The notes: a model not told the origin generated them from the sequence alone. Counted from the first letter of the stretch, positions 17,717 through 27,145 are shown. The stretch is DNA of 64,000 nucleotides from Lelliottia wanjuensis (GCF_030238365.1 NZ_JASSOT010000001.1:186001-250000), one strand, 5' to 3'. Numbers and translations: made by a program.

Positions 17717-18874
17717 TTACTTCGTTTTTGCGCCGCCCAGAACGGTTTGCGGCTGCCATTTCCCGTCGACCACTTTGTAAACGGTAAAGGACGGGGATTT
17801 CAGGTTGCCCTGATCGTCGAAAGCGATCTGGCCGGTGACGCCGGAATAGCTGATGGCGCGCAGGGCGGGCAGGTACTCAGACGGATCGACGGAGTCGGCT
17901 TTTTCCATTGCCGCCACCAGCACGCGGGTGGCGTCATAGGCGAACGGGGCGTGCAGTTCGATATGGGTGTGGTAGCGGGACTGATAAGCCTGCTCGAAGG
18001 CTTTGCCGCCCGGCATCTGGTCGACCGGCAGTCCTGGCTCCAGCGCCACTACGCCTTCGCCTTCTTTTTGTGCCAGCTGCAGGAAGGTCTGGCTAACGAA
18101 GCCGCCCGCGCCCATCAGCGTGGCGTTCATATTCAGCTGCTTGATGCGACGCGCCAGCGGAGCAGCCTGGCTATCCACGCCGCCGAAGAACACCAGATCG
18201 GCGTTTTTGCTGCGAATGGCGGTTAACACGGCGCTAAAATCGACGGTTTTGTCGTCAACGTACTGACGGTCAACAATCTTCACGCCCTGAGCTTCCAGCG
18301 ATTTGATGAATTCATCTGCCAGGCCCTGGCCGAAGGCGGTGCGGTCGTCGATCACCGCGATGCGTTTGGCTTTCAGGGTTTTCACCGCATATTCGCCCGC
18401 GAACTGGCCGCCGTCATCGTCGTGGCCCATTACGCGAAAACTGGTGTCAAAGCCCTGTTTGGTATAGGCGTGACCGGTGGCGACTGGCGCGACCTGGGCG
18501 ATCCCGGCGTCATGATAGACACGCGCCGCCGGAATGCTGGTCCCGGTATTCCAGTGGCCGACCACGCCTGCCACGCCGCTGTCGACCAGACGCTGCGCGA
18601 CGGCCACGGCGGTGCGCGGGTCAGACTGGTCATCTTCGGACTGCAGTTTGAAGGTCACCGCTTTGCCGCCGATGGTCGGGTGCTGTTTGTTGATGTCATC
18701 GATCGCCAGCTGTGCGCCGTTCTCCAGATCTTTCCCGATACGCGCGGAAGGGCCGGTGAGCGGGCCTGCCAGGCCGATGATGACGGTTTCGCTCTGGGCC
18801 GCCCATGAGGCGGAGGAGGCAAAACCACTGAGCAAAAGCGCGGCGCTGAGCGCACTGATTTTTAAGGTTTTCAT
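17717..18874 (-). CDS. Periplasmic Leu/Ile/Val-family binding protein
   Basis: This 385-aa protein has a Sec signal peptide (MKTLKISALSAALLLSGFASSASWA) and then a LivJ-type periplasmic fold beginning VIIGLAGPLTGPSARIGKDLENGAQLA. The start at 18874 is chosen because AGGGAAATTATA precedes it and the signal peptide begins there; upstream codons are out of character. It would capture the ligand for the LivFGHM-like transporter encoded just upstream. Given the hydrolase pair downstream, the ligand may be a thiazoline or carbamoyl amino acid rather than leucine. Confidence 0.88.
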   Translation of the reverse strand: MKTLKISALSAALLLSGFASSASWAAQSETVIIGLAGPLTGPSARIGKDLENGAQLAIDDINKQHPTIGGKAVTFKLQSEDDQSDPRTAVAVAQRLVDSGVAGVVGHWNTGTSIPAARVYHDAGIAQVAPVATGHAYTKQGFDTSFRVMGHDDDGGQFAGEYAVKTLKAKRIAVIDDRTAFGQGLADEFIKSLEAQGVKIVDRQYVDDKTVDFSAVLTAIRSKNADLVFFGGVDSQAAPLARRIKQLNMNATLMGAGGFVSQTFLQLAQKEGEGVVALEPGLPVDQMPGGKAFEQAYQSRYHTHIELHAPFAYDATRVLVAAMEKADSVDPSEYLPALRAISYSGVTGQIAFDDQGNLKSPSFTVYKVVDGKWQPQTVLGGAKTK

Positions 18875-18902
18875 TATAATTTCCCTGGTGTTGGTTGGTG
18901 TG

Positions 18903-19622
18903 TTAAACGGGCATTTCGCCCAAATAAATCTGTGCAATCTGGTCGTCATCGAGCAGCGCTTTGGATTCGCCGTGATGCACGATGCTGCCGCTGTCCATCA
19001 CCCAGGCCTGGTCCGTCACTTCCAGCGCCAGCCGGGCGTTTTGTTCAATTAGCAGCAGGGCCACGCCGCGTTCGCGCAGCCCTTTGATAACCTGAAAAAT
19101 GTTCTCGACCATTTTCGGTGCCAGACCCATCGACGGCTCATCGAGGATCAACAGGCGCGGGCGGCTGAGCAGGGCGCGGTTCAGCGCCAGCAGCTGCTGT
19201 TCACCGCCGGAAAGCAGCCCGGCGAGCTGATGCTGACGTTCGCCGAGGCGAGGGAAACGGTCGAAAATCTCGTCCATTTCTCTTTTTACTGTGACAGTGT
19301 CACGGCGCAGCCAGGCACCCATTTGTAAATTCTCCAGCACCGTCATGCGGGCGAAGATGCCGCGACCTTCCGGGACCATCACCAGCCCGTCGCGCAGCAA
19401 GGCTTCGGCTTTGCGTTTACGCACCGGCTGGCCGTTAAACAGAATGTTGCCGCCGAAGTTTTCCAACCCGGTGATAGCGCGCACGGTTGAGCTTTTGCCC
19501 GCGCCGTTAGCACCGATCAGCGTTGCCTGTTCGCCTTCCTGCAGGGTGAACGATACGCCGCGCACCGCCTGAATCCCGCCGTAATGCACGTCCAGGCGTT
19601 CGACTTTGAGTAATTCAGACAT
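18903..19622 (-). CDS. LivF-type ABC transporter ATPase
   Basis: This 239-aa ATPase has a Walker A GANGAGKSS, signature LSGGEQQLL and Walker B LLILDEPSMGLAP, with the short LivF-type C-terminus. The start at 19622 follows GGAGG and overlaps the livG-like stop by eight bases. It energises the branched-chain-type importer of this cluster from the cytoplasmic face. Confidence 0.9.
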   Translation of the reverse strand: MSELLKVERLDVHYGGIQAVRGVSFTLQEGEQATLIGANGAGKSSTVRAITGLENFGGNILFNGQPVRKRKAEALLRDGLVMVPEGRGIFARMTVLENLQMGAWLRRDTVTVKREMDEIFDRFPRLGERQHQLAGLLSGGEQQLLALNRALLSRPRLLILDEPSMGLAPKMVENIFQVIKGLRERGVALLLIEQNARLALEVTDQAWVMDSGSIVHHGESKALLDDDQIAQIYLGEMPV

Positions 19623-20382
19623 GGGCGTTGCCTCCAAGCCAGGCGGCGATCACCGCCGGGTCACGTCGTACCGTGTCGGGCGTGCCGACGGCCAGGGTTT
19701 TGCCGTAATCCAGCACCGTGAGGCGATCGCAGATCCCCATCACCAGCTTGACGTCGTGCTCTATCATCAACAGGGTTTTGCCGTCGTCACGAATACGGGT
19801 GAGCAGTTCGCCGAGAGCGTTTTTCTCAGCGGCGTTCATGCCCGCAGCCGGTTCGTCGAGCGCCAGCAGCAGCGGGTCGGTCGCCAGCGCGCGGGCGATC
19901 TCCAGTCGACGCTGATGGCCGTATGCCAGGTCACAGGCGCGATAGTGGGCGAATCGGGCGATCCCGGTATACTCCAGCCAGTGCCAGGCCAGCTCGCGGG
20001 TTTGCGCCTCTTCAGCGCGAGCGCGTTGATGGCGCGTTAGTGCCGCCCAGAGCCCGTTGCGGGTGCGCACATGGCGACCGACCATCACGTTCTCCAGCAC
20101 CGACATTTCGTTAAACAGGCGCACGTTCTGAAAAGTGCGTGCGATACCGGCGGCGGTGACTTTGTCGATCTGCTTCGGGAAATAGGGTTTATCGGCAATC
20201 GAAAACTCGCCGCTGTCCGCCGGATAGAGGCCGGTGATCAGGTTGAAACAGGTGGTTTTGCCTGCGCCGTTGGGGCCGATCAGGCCGTAGATTTCGCCCT
20301 TGTTGATCGAGAGAGAAACATCGTCGACGGCGGTCAGACCACCAAAGCGTTTAGACATATTGCGCACGGTTAACAGGCTCAT
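19615..20382 (-). CDS. LivG-type ABC transporter ATPase
   Basis: This 255-aa ATPase has Walker A GPNGAGKTT, a LivG-type signature region (LAYGHQRRLEIARAL) and Walker B LLLALDEPAAGMN. The C-terminal GxP-rich tail is typical of LivG. Its ATG overlaps the permease stop by four bases. It pairs with the LivF-like protein to power import. Confidence 0.9.
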   Translation of the reverse strand: MSLLTVRNMSKRFGGLTAVDDVSLSINKGEIYGLIGPNGAGKTTCFNLITGLYPADSGEFSIADKPYFPKQIDKVTAAGIARTFQNVRLFNEMSVLENVMVGRHVRTRNGLWAALTRHQRARAEEAQTRELAWHWLEYTGIARFAHYRACDLAYGHQRRLEIARALATDPLLLALDEPAAGMNAAEKNALGELLTRIRDDGKTLLMIEHDVKLVMGICDRLTVLDYGKTLAVGTPDTVRRDPAVIAAWLGGNAHV

Positions 20383-21485
20383 GCCTTGACCTCCTTGTGA
20401 CGGACCGGCCAGATCCCGGACGGACGCAGGAGCATCACCAGCACCAGCGCCAGGCCGTAGAACAGCTGGCGCAGAATTTCCGGGTCGATCAGCACGGTGC
20501 CAAACAGCGCCTGCTGAACGGGGGCCGCCTGGCTGCGCAGGATTTCCGGCAGGGCGGTCAGGAGCACCGCGCCGAGGATCACGCCAGGGATATGGCCCAT
20601 CCCGCCGAGTACCACCATCGCCAGCACGGCAATGGACTCTTGCAGGGTGAAGGATTCTGGCGACACGAAGCCCTGGAAAGCACCGAACAACGCACCTGCG
20701 ACGCCGCCAAAGGAGGCGCCCATCGCAAAGGCCAGCAGCTTGTAGTTGCGCACGTTGATGCCCATCGCGCGGGCCACGTCCTCATCTTCACGAATCGCGT
20801 GCCACGCCCGGCCAATGCGCGAGTGTTGCAGGCGCAGGCAGACAAAAATAATCAGCACAATCACCAGCATCAGCAGGTAGTACCACAGCCACAGAGCCGG
20901 GACTTTCATGCCAAACCAGTGATAGACGCCGCTAAATTTCAGGCCAAACAGATTGAGGGTATCGACGCCGGTAATGCCTTTCGCGCCGTTGGTGATGTTC
21001 ACCGGGCGGTCGAGATTGCGCATCAGAATGCGGATGATCTCCCCGAAGCCGAGGGTGACAATCGCCAGATAGTCGCCGCGCAGTTTTAGCGTCGGCGCGC
21101 CGAGGATAATGCCGCACACCGCCGCGACCAGCGCCGCCAGCGGGATGATCAGCAGGTATGAAGTGTGCAGCCCGTCCGGGAACCAGACGCTGAGGATCGG
21201 GAAGACCTCCAGCAGATGCGGGGAGGCCAGCAGTGCCGCCAGATAGGCCCCAACCGCGTAAAAGGCGATAAAGCCCATATCCAGCAGGCCGGTGTAGCCG
21301 ACGACAATGTTCAGCCCGAGCGCCAGCATGATGTACAGCAGCGCAAAGTCGATCACGCGCACCCAGTAGTTGCCGCCGATCTGGCTAGCGAATATCGGCG
21401 CAACCAGCAGGGCGATGACGAACAGCGTCATGCCGGACCAGAAGCGGCGCGAAGAGGCAGGAGCCTGGAGTGATGTGGTTGTCAT
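20379..21485 (-). CDS. LivM-type ABC transporter permease
   Basis: This 368-aa inner membrane permease has about ten hydrophobic segments and the family motifs GYTGLLDMGFIAFYAVGAY and GRAWHAIREDEDVARAMGIN, the latter the loop that contacts the ATPases. It lies eight bases after the second permease gene and is coupled to livG-like translation. Confidence 0.9.
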   Translation of the reverse strand: MTTTSLQAPASSRRFWSGMTLFVIALLVAPIFASQIGGNYWVRVIDFALLYIMLALGLNIVVGYTGLLDMGFIAFYAVGAYLAALLASPHLLEVFPILSVWFPDGLHTSYLLIIPLAALVAAVCGIILGAPTLKLRGDYLAIVTLGFGEIIRILMRNLDRPVNITNGAKGITGVDTLNLFGLKFSGVYHWFGMKVPALWLWYYLLMLVIVLIIFVCLRLQHSRIGRAWHAIREDEDVARAMGINVRNYKLLAFAMGASFGGVAGALFGAFQGFVSPESFTLQESIAVLAMVVLGGMGHIPGVILGAVLLTALPEILRSQAAPVQQALFGTVLIDPEILRQLFYGLALVLVMLLRPSGIWPVRHKEVKA

Positions 21486-21493
21486 AATTTTCC

Positions 21494-22444
21494 CTACGCC
21501 CTGTGCGCCACGCGTTCGCCCAGCAGACCTGCCGGACGGAATACCAGTACCAGAATCAGCACAATGAAGGCGAAGACGTCCTGATAGTTACTCCCGAACA
21601 CGCCATTTGTCAGTTCACCCAGATAGCCTGCGCCCAGCGCTTCGATGATCCCGAGTAAAATCCCGCCGATCATCGCGCCGCGAATATTGCCGATTCCGCC
21701 CAGCACGGCGGCAGTGAAGGCTTTGATGCCGGGCAGAAAGCCTATCGAGAAACTGGCGTTGCCGTAGTTGCTGGCCATCATTACGCCTGCGAGGGCGGCG
21801 AAGATGCCGCCGATGGCGAAGGTGAGCGTGATAATGGCGTTGGGGTTGACGCCCATCAGCGTGGCGACGCGCGGGTTTTCCGCCACCGCGCGCATCCCGC
21901 GCCCAAGACGGGTGTATTCCACGAGCAGCCACAGGCCGATCATCACGATCAGTGCCAGTGACACAGTGACGATGCCTGTGACCGTCACAATGGCCGGAGG
22001 ATGGTCAACGCTGCCCGAGGTGACGGCAATGGCGTCCATCGGCAGGATCTGCGGGAACATCAGCGGGTTGCGCGTCCAGATAATCATCGCCACGGTTTGC
22101 AGCAAGACGGAGACGCCAATCCCGGAGATCAGCGGCGCCAGACGCGGGGCGTTGCGCAGGCGGCGGTAGGCGAAGCGCTCCACCGCCATCGCCAGCAGGG
22201 CGCAGACGGCCATGGCAATGACCAGCGCAAAGCCGAGCTGCAACAGCTGCGGCATATGTGGGAACGTGCTGTTCAGCGCGTTCAGGGCCGACAGCGTGGT
22301 GAGCGCGCCGACCATCAAAATGTCGCCATGGGCGAAGTTAATAATGCGCAAAATGCCATACACCATCGTATAGCCCAGCGCGATCAGCGCGTAGATGCTG
22401 CCCAGCATCACGCCATTGATCAGTTGTTGTATCAGTGTATCCAA
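21494..22444 (-). CDS. LivH-type ABC transporter permease
   Basis: This permease has the LivH N-terminal block INGVMLGSIYALIALGYTMVYGIL and the coupling loop YTRLGRGMRAVAENPRVATLMGVN. A TTG start at 22444 (316 aa) is chosen because the family begins about 12 residues before INGVML and GGGT lies eight bases upstream. The alternative ATG at 22483 would add 13 residues unlike the family and has no visible ribosome site. It is the first gene of the seven-gene operon, divergent from a LysR regulator. Confidence 0.82.
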   Translation of the reverse strand: MDTLIQQLINGVMLGSIYALIALGYTMVYGILRIINFAHGDILMVGALTTLSALNALNSTFPHMPQLLQLGFALVIAMAVCALLAMAVERFAYRRLRNAPRLAPLISGIGVSVLLQTVAMIIWTRNPLMFPQILPMDAIAVTSGSVDHPPAIVTVTGIVTVSLALIVMIGLWLLVEYTRLGRGMRAVAENPRVATLMGVNPNAIITLTFAIGGIFAALAGVMMASNYGNASFSIGFLPGIKAFTAAVLGGIGNIRGAMIGGILLGIIEALGAGYLGELTNGVFGSNYQDVFAFIVLILVLVFRPAGLLGERVAHRA

Positions 22445-22540
22445 TGTGTTTACCCGACAGATTGCTCTTTCAGCGGGTAACATCCGACAATTGAATTAAA
22501 TTGTAAAATACGCATATATTATTTCTTATGATATTTCGAG

Positions 22541-22556
22541 ATTGATTTATCACAAT
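22541..22556. promoter_or_regulatory. Candidate LysR-type binding site
   Basis: ATTG-N8-CAAT at 22541-22556 is an interrupted inverted repeat in the roughly 170-bp gap between the divergent transporter operon and the LysR gene. Shape and position fit a LysR-type box. No direct evidence. Confidence 0.35.
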
Positions 22557-22615
22557 GATTTTAAAGAGAATAGTTAATCGTCACCTGGGCGAAAAGAGAC
22601 CAATAAAATCAACAT

Positions 22616-23554
22616 ATGAATAAAACAGAACAATCACTCCTGCTGCCTGCGTATGCCGAAAGCCGTCTTGCAAACGATCCGCCCCTGCGGGCCGTACGCG
22701 CTTTCGAGGCGATCGCCCGGCTGGGGAGCGTCACCCTGGCGGCGCAGGAGCTGGCGATATCGCCCTCTGCCGTGAGTCATCAGCTGAAGGTGCTGGAAGG
22801 GTATCTGCAAATGCCGCTCACGGAGCGTCAGGGGCGCAGGCTGATCCTGAGCCAGCAGGGGCGCGACTATTACCGCTCGATCCGCGCGGCGTTTAACGTC
22901 CTGCGCCAGGCGACGGAGCACCTGGTGGAGCAGGCCCAGACGCGTCAGGTGACCATCAGCCTGATCCCGCTGTTTGGCATGGGCTGGTTTATTCCGCGTC
23001 TGCCCGCCTTTATGCGCGCCAACCCGCAGACGGAAATTAACGTTGTGTATGCCAACCATCGCAACTATCTCAGCGACGCCTCGGATATGTCGATTCGCTT
23101 TGGTAACGGCCAGTGGGCGGGGTATCAGAGCGAAAAACTGATTTCCGGGCAGATGGTGCCGGTGTGCAGCCGGGCGTTTTTGCGCATTCACGGGCATATC
23201 GATACCCCGGAACAGCTGCTGCAAATGCCGCTTCTGCACGATGAAGAGCGCAGTACCTGGCAACAGTGGTTTATCCAGCAGGGCGTGAAACGGACAGCGC
23301 GCAAGAGTGGTCCGCTGTTTGAGGATGGATTACTAACTCTGGCGGGCGTTCAGGCGGGGCTCGGCTGTGCGCTGATGCGCGAGCCGCTGATCGCACCCTA
23401 TCTGGAGAGCGGCGAGCTGGTGAAAATCTTTGACGCCCCCATCGATGACGGGCGCGATTATTATCTGTGCGTCCGTCAGGATTCGGACATGACCGAGGAT
23501 GGCAAACTACTGCAAGCCTGGCTCCGGCGTGCGGCGGGCAGCGCTACGGTGTAA
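22616..23554 (+). CDS. LysR-type regulator, GcvA-like
   Basis: This 312-aa protein has a LysR winged helix-turn-helix (about residues 25-85, LGSVTLAAQELAISPSAVSHQLKVLE) and a periplasmic-binding-like effector domain. The HTH block and length resemble the GcvA subgroup. It is divergent from the Liv-type/ATC operon and is the likely local regulator, perhaps sensing the transported compound. Its 3' end overlaps the convergent GFA gene by 11 bases. Confidence 0.85.
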   Translation: MNKTEQSLLLPAYAESRLANDPPLRAVRAFEAIARLGSVTLAAQELAISPSAVSHQLKVLEGYLQMPLTERQGRRLILSQQGRDYYRSIRAAFNVLRQATEHLVEQAQTRQVTISLIPLFGMGWFIPRLPAFMRANPQTEINVVYANHRNYLSDASDMSIRFGNGQWAGYQSEKLISGQMVPVCSRAFLRIHGHIDTPEQLLQMPLLHDEERSTWQQWFIQQGVKRTARKSGPLFEDGLLTLAGVQAGLGCALMREPLIAPYLESGELVKIFDAPIDDGRDYYLCVRQDSDMTEDGKLLQAWLRRAAGSATV

Positions 23555-23984
23555 ACGAGCAGTGCTTATCCAGGGCTTCGATTTCGGTGCCGCTGAATCG
23601 TGCGTACTGGCCGGTGAGTCGCCAGAAGGCCGGTTGCGTTTCCGTATAGATTTCGGCGGCCAGCACCAGGCGACGACGATCGTCTTCGTTCAGCTCGAGC
23701 AGCGTCCAGGGGACAAAATAGCGCCCGGTGGGGGTGAGTTCAAACCACAGCGGACAGCCGCAGCCGGGGCAGAACCAGCGTTCACCGCGCGCAGATGAAG
23801 AGAAGTGCGATGGGGCAATCGAACCGCTTTCGACAATGGGTTCGCCCTGGGTTTCCAGATACATGGCAATACCGCCCGACCACTTCTGACAGTTGGTGCA
23901 GTGGCAGGCATAGACATCGAGCGCTTCGATGTTGACGCTAAAATGGCTCATCCCGCACAAGCAGCGTCCCGTATAGAGATGCAT
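23544..23984 (-). CDS. GFA/CENP-V fold zinc protein
   Basis: This 146-aa protein belongs to the glutathione-dependent formaldehyde-activating (GFA) family. The zinc-binding cysteines are CLCG, CHCTNC and CPGCGCP. The start at 23984 follows GGAG; the upstream ATG at 24002 lacks one. Most GFA-fold proteins outside Gfa itself have unknown substrates, and there is no formaldehyde-pathway neighbour here, so only the fold is asserted. Confidence 0.85.
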   Translation of the reverse strand: MHLYTGRCLCGMSHFSVNIEALDVYACHCTNCQKWSGGIAMYLETQGEPIVESGSIAPSHFSSSARGERWFCPGCGCPLWFELTPTGRYFVPWTLLELNEDDRRRLVLAAEIYTETQPAFWRLTGQYARFSGTEIEALDKHCSFTP

Positions 23985-24018
23985 GGCGTACTCCTTTATC
24001 ACGCCTGATGACTGCGAT

Positions 24019-24050
24019 AAAAAAAGCCAGCCGCAAGGGCTGGCTTTTTT
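24019..24050. terminator. Strong bidirectional rho-independent terminator
   Basis: AAGCCAGCC and GGCTGGCTT flank a short GCAAG loop, with A and T tracts on both sides. It sits after the porin stop on the minus strand and before the GFA gene. Confidence 0.88.
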
Positions 24051-24063
24051 AACAGACGAATTC

Positions 24064-25137
24064 TTAGAACTGGTAAGTCAGACCCAGTGCAACGATGTTG
24101 TCGGTGCTTACACCAGCAGCTTTGGTGAAGGCATTGTCATCAACCAGGTTGATTTTGTAGTCAACGTAGGTGGACATGTTTTTGTTGAAGTAGTAAACGG
24201 TACCCACTTCAATGTATTTCACCAGATCCTGGTCACCGTAAGAACCGATGTCCTTACCTTTGGACTGCAGGTATGCCAGGGAAGGACGCAGACCGAAGTC
24301 GAACTGGTACTGGGCAACCGCTTCGAAGTTCTGAGTTTTGTTCGCAATGTAACCGTCACCGAAGTTGGTCATGTTGCGGGTTTCAGAGTAGGTGGTTGCC
24401 AGGTAGATGTTGTTCGCATCATATTTCAGGCCAGCAGCCCAAACTTCTGCGTTTTCGCCGCCTGCGTTCAGGTTGCTTGCAGCGCGAACCTGGTTGTCAG
24501 TACGGTCAGATTTCGCATAGGTAGCACCCACGCCGAAACCGTCCATTTCATAGGTAGAAGACAGACCCCAGCCATCGCCGTTTGCGGTGGTGATGTCACG
24601 GTCGTCGTTTTTACCCTGGTACTGTGCAGCGAAGTTCAGGCCGTCAACCAGACCGAAGAAATCGCTGTTACGGTAGGTTGCAACACCGGTAGTACGGCCA
24701 GTCATGAAGCCGTCAGTCTGAGTCCAGGTGTCTCCGCCGTATTCTGGCAGAACGTCGGTCCATGCGCCGATGTCGTAAGCCACGCCGTAGTTACGACCGT
24801 AGTCGAAAGAACCAAATTCGTTGAATTTCAGGCCAGCAAACGCCAGACGGGTTTTGTTGCCTTTATCGCCGTTGGATTCGTCGTTGTTGCCTTTGAACTC
24901 ATATTCCCACTGGCCGTAACCGGACAGCTGGTCGTTGATCTGAGTTTCACCTTTGAAGCCCAGACGCACGTAAGTTTTGTCGCCGTCGTTGCTGGTGTCG
25001 TCAGAGAAATAGTGCAGACCTGTTACTTTACCGTACAGATCCAGCTTGTTACCGTCTTTGTTAAAGACTTCAGCCGCGTTTACCGCGCCTGCAGCCAACA
25101 TTGTAGTCACTGCCACTGCAACTAATTTAAGTTTCAT
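24064..25137 (-). CDS. ompD: OmpD/NmpC-type outer membrane porin
   Basis: This 357-aa trimeric porin has a signal peptide ([21 protein letters not shown]) and mature start [16 protein letters not shown]. The constriction-loop motif PEYGGDTW and C-terminal phenylalanine (LGLTYQF) are present. The position between smvA and yddG is that of Salmonella ompD, so OmpD/NmpC is preferred over OmpC, OmpF or OmpN, which belong to the same family. It allows passive diffusion of small hydrophilic solutes. Expression is probably controlled in the long AT-rich upstream region and by small RNAs, though none was identified here. Confidence 0.85.
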   Translation of the reverse strand: MKLKLVAVAVTTMLAAGAVNAAEVFNKDGNKLDLYGKVTGLHYFSDDTSNDGDKTYVRLGFKGETQINDQLSGYGQWEYEFKGNNDESNGDKGNKTRLAFAGLKFNEFGSFDYGRNYGVAYDIGAWTDVLPEYGGDTWTQTDGFMTGRTTGVATYRNSDFFGLVDGLNFAAQYQGKNDDRDITTANGDGWGLSSTYEMDGFGVGATYAKSDRTDNQVRAASNLNAGGENAEVWAAGLKYDANNIYLATTYSETRNMTNFGDGYIANKTQNFEAVAQYQFDFGLRPSLAYLQSKGKDIGSYGDQDLVKYIEVGTVYYFNKNMSTYVDYKINLVDDNAFTKAAGVSTDNIVALGLTYQF

Positions 25138-25733
25138 TTTAATAATCCTTATAATTTTCTTTGGCTATCTGCCTTTGCCATTAATAAACAATTTCTAAAC
25201 GAGGTCGTTCGTCAATGGCATGCTATTTTTAAGAATGTTGTAGCCTCATTTCAATAATAAGTTTCAAAACATTGCTGATAATTTCAATTAGTGTGACGTG
25301 GGTCCGATAAAACGGCCAATATTACGCGGAATTGATTAATTATTATTCTGATATTGAGTATTTTCTTAGAAAAATAATATGGTATCGCATAGTTTTAGTG
25401 GGGTTTTATTTATCAGGGGGATTATCAATCATTGCGGATGTATGGCGGTTTAAAAATAAGCTGCGCGAACGGTAAATCAGTGGGTTACGTAGTTAGCGTT
25501 GATATAACAGACAGCTAATGGTGAAATATTCAGTCATAAACTATTGCGGCGTAGGTTATATCTACGGGGATTATTAGAGGCTAACTAATCCCGCTGCGTT
25601 GTCAATTTGTGTCAATATAAATGTAAAAGGAAGTTTCAGGGCGGAGAGATATAAACAGAATTTAAATGTAAACACTATGTTAATTATAAATAACCGGAGG
25701 CGGGATCACATTTTATTTGGGTGAGGAATACAG
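25138..25733. other. Long intergenic region upstream of the porin
   Basis: About 600 bp without a convincing ORF lies between the start of the porin and the end of yddG. It is AT-rich and should hold the porin promoter. I find no clear operator, terminator-bounded small RNA or repeat. The MicC sRNA that flanks ompN in E. coli is not recognisable. Confidence 0.6.
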
Positions 25734-25752
25734 CAGGGGGAAAATCCCCCTG
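25734..25752 (-). terminator. Hairpin after yddG
   Basis: CAGGGGG and CCCCCTG form a 7-bp GC stem with a 5-base loop, eight bases beyond the yddG stop. There is no T tract after it, so termination strength is uncertain. Confidence 0.5.
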
Positions 25753-25759
25753 AAAACGG

Positions 25760-26638
25760 TTATTTTCGCGTCGCATACCAACACAGCAACGAGCCCGCAC
25801 ACACCATCAGCGCCCCTTGCCAGAAGGTGAAGGACAGCGGGGCGTTGAGCAGCACGGCGGCCAGCGCAGCGGAGAGGACCGGTGTGAAATAAGAGACGGT
25901 GGCAAGCACTGACACATTCCCGTGCAGAATACCAATATTCCACGATGCGTAACCGAATCCGAGCGCAATCCCGCACATCAGCAGTTTAATCACCACCGGT
26001 ACGCTAAATACCATTTCCGGCTGATCGCTAAACAGATATTTCATCCACAGCGCCAGCGCGGTGAGTAAAACGAACAGCGTGATACCGTTCTGACCTTTGG
26101 CATATTTACTGGTCACCGTGCAGTACGCCGCCCAGATAAATGCACCGGCAAATGCCAGTCCGTAGCTCAGGGGATTGGAGATCACATTGGCGGTAATTTC
26201 ATCGATATGCAGACCATTCTCACCGCCTAATACCCAGCAAACGCCGAGCAGCGCGAGCAATAATCCAGGGATAATCCACAGGTTCGATTTTTGACCGTTA
26301 AACAAAATAGCGAACACAATCGTCAGGCTCGGCCAGAGATAATTCACCATTCCGACTTCAATCGCCTGATGGCGGGTATTGGCGTAACCCAGCGAGAGGG
26401 CGAGACATATTTCGTAGCTGACGAATAAGACGCTGCCCGCAATAAGATAGCGGGGTGAGAAGCGTCTGATATCCGGAAATCCCACGGTGACTAAACAGAG
26501 TAACCCGCTGAGGGTGTAAATCATTGCCGCACCACCGACGGGCCCCAGTCCTTCGCTCACGCCGCGAATGAGCCCGACCATCGTGCTCCACAGCACAATG
26601 GCGGCGAGTCCCGTCAGTGTTGCTCTTTTCCTGTCCAT
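25760..26638 (-). CDS. yddG: Aromatic amino acid/paraquat exporter YddG
   Basis: This 292-aa drug/metabolite transporter (EamA family) has ten hydrophobic helices in two repeats. It exports aromatic amino acids and, in Salmonella, methyl viologen together with OmpD. The start at 26638 (MDRKRATLTG) follows GGGGAAATA and matches the family. The neighbouring porin is the OmpD locus known to cooperate with YddG. In E. coli and Salmonella yddG is next to fdnG; here arsRBC lies between them. Confidence 0.94.
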   Translation of the reverse strand: MDRKRATLTGLAAIVLWSTMVGLIRGVSEGLGPVGGAAMIYTLSGLLCLVTVGFPDIRRFSPRYLIAGSVLFVSYEICLALSLGYANTRHQAIEVGMVNYLWPSLTIVFAILFNGQKSNLWIIPGLLLALLGVCWVLGGENGLHIDEITANVISNPLSYGLAFAGAFIWAAYCTVTSKYAKGQNGITLFVLLTALALWMKYLFSDQPEMVFSVPVVIKLLMCGIALGFGYASWNIGILHGNVSVLATVSYFTPVLSAALAAVLLNAPLSFTFWQGALMVCAGSLLCWYATRK

Positions 26639-26708
26639 TATTTCCCCAAAGACCTGTTCATCCAGGGGCAATTTTATAGCACTGTTTCAGGCGCTTGCGC
26701 GAATGAAT

Positions 26709-27134
26709 CTAGCGGATCCGTTTGCCGGACGCATCAACGACTTTCTCACCGTCCTCTTTGGTGAACGCCCCTTGCTGAGTTTGCGGCAGAATATCCAGCA
26801 CCACTTCCGAAGGGCGGCACAGACGAGTGCCAAGCGGCGTCACCACAATCGGGCGGTTGATCAGAACAGGGTGCTGGAGCATAAACCCGATCAGCTGTTC
26901 ATCCGTAAAACGCGCATCGGCAAGATTCAGCTGTTCATAAGGCTCAACGTTTTTGCGCAGCAGAGCGCGCACAGGAATACCCATGTCGGCGATCAGTTTC
27001 ACCAGCTCATCGTGCGACGGCGGGGTGTCGAGATAGTAAATGATGTTCGGTTCAGTGCCGCTGTTGCGGATCATCTCCAGGGTGTTGCGCGACGTGCCGC
27101 AGGCCGGGTTGTGATAGATAGTAATGTTGCTCAT
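26709..27134 (-). CDS. arsC: Arsenate reductase (glutaredoxin type)
   Basis: This 141-aa enzyme reduces arsenate to arsenite with glutathione and glutaredoxin. The catalytic Cys is in YHNPACGTSRNT, and the arginines around RPIVVTPLGTRLCRP complete the site. The start at 27134 is the first codon that gives the family N-terminus MSNITIYHNP; the open frame upstream belongs to arsB in another frame. It is the last gene of arsRBC, 11 bases after arsB. Confidence 0.95.
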   Translation of the reverse strand: MSNITIYHNPACGTSRNTLEMIRNSGTEPNIIYYLDTPPSHDELVKLIADMGIPVRALLRKNVEPYEQLNLADARFTDEQLIGFMLQHPVLINRPIVVTPLGTRLCRPSEVVLDILPQTQQGAFTKEDGEKVVDASGKRIR

Positions 27135-27145
27135 AGGATATCTCA

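Noticed and set aside
23983-25125. Antisense 380-aa open frame opposite the porin
   Set aside because: It is a mirror of the porin coding sequence; no ribosome site or family, and the porin is unambiguous.
25138-25759. Small RNA gene such as MicC upstream of the porin
   Set aside because: No sequence resembling MicC and no terminator-bounded transcript could be recognised.
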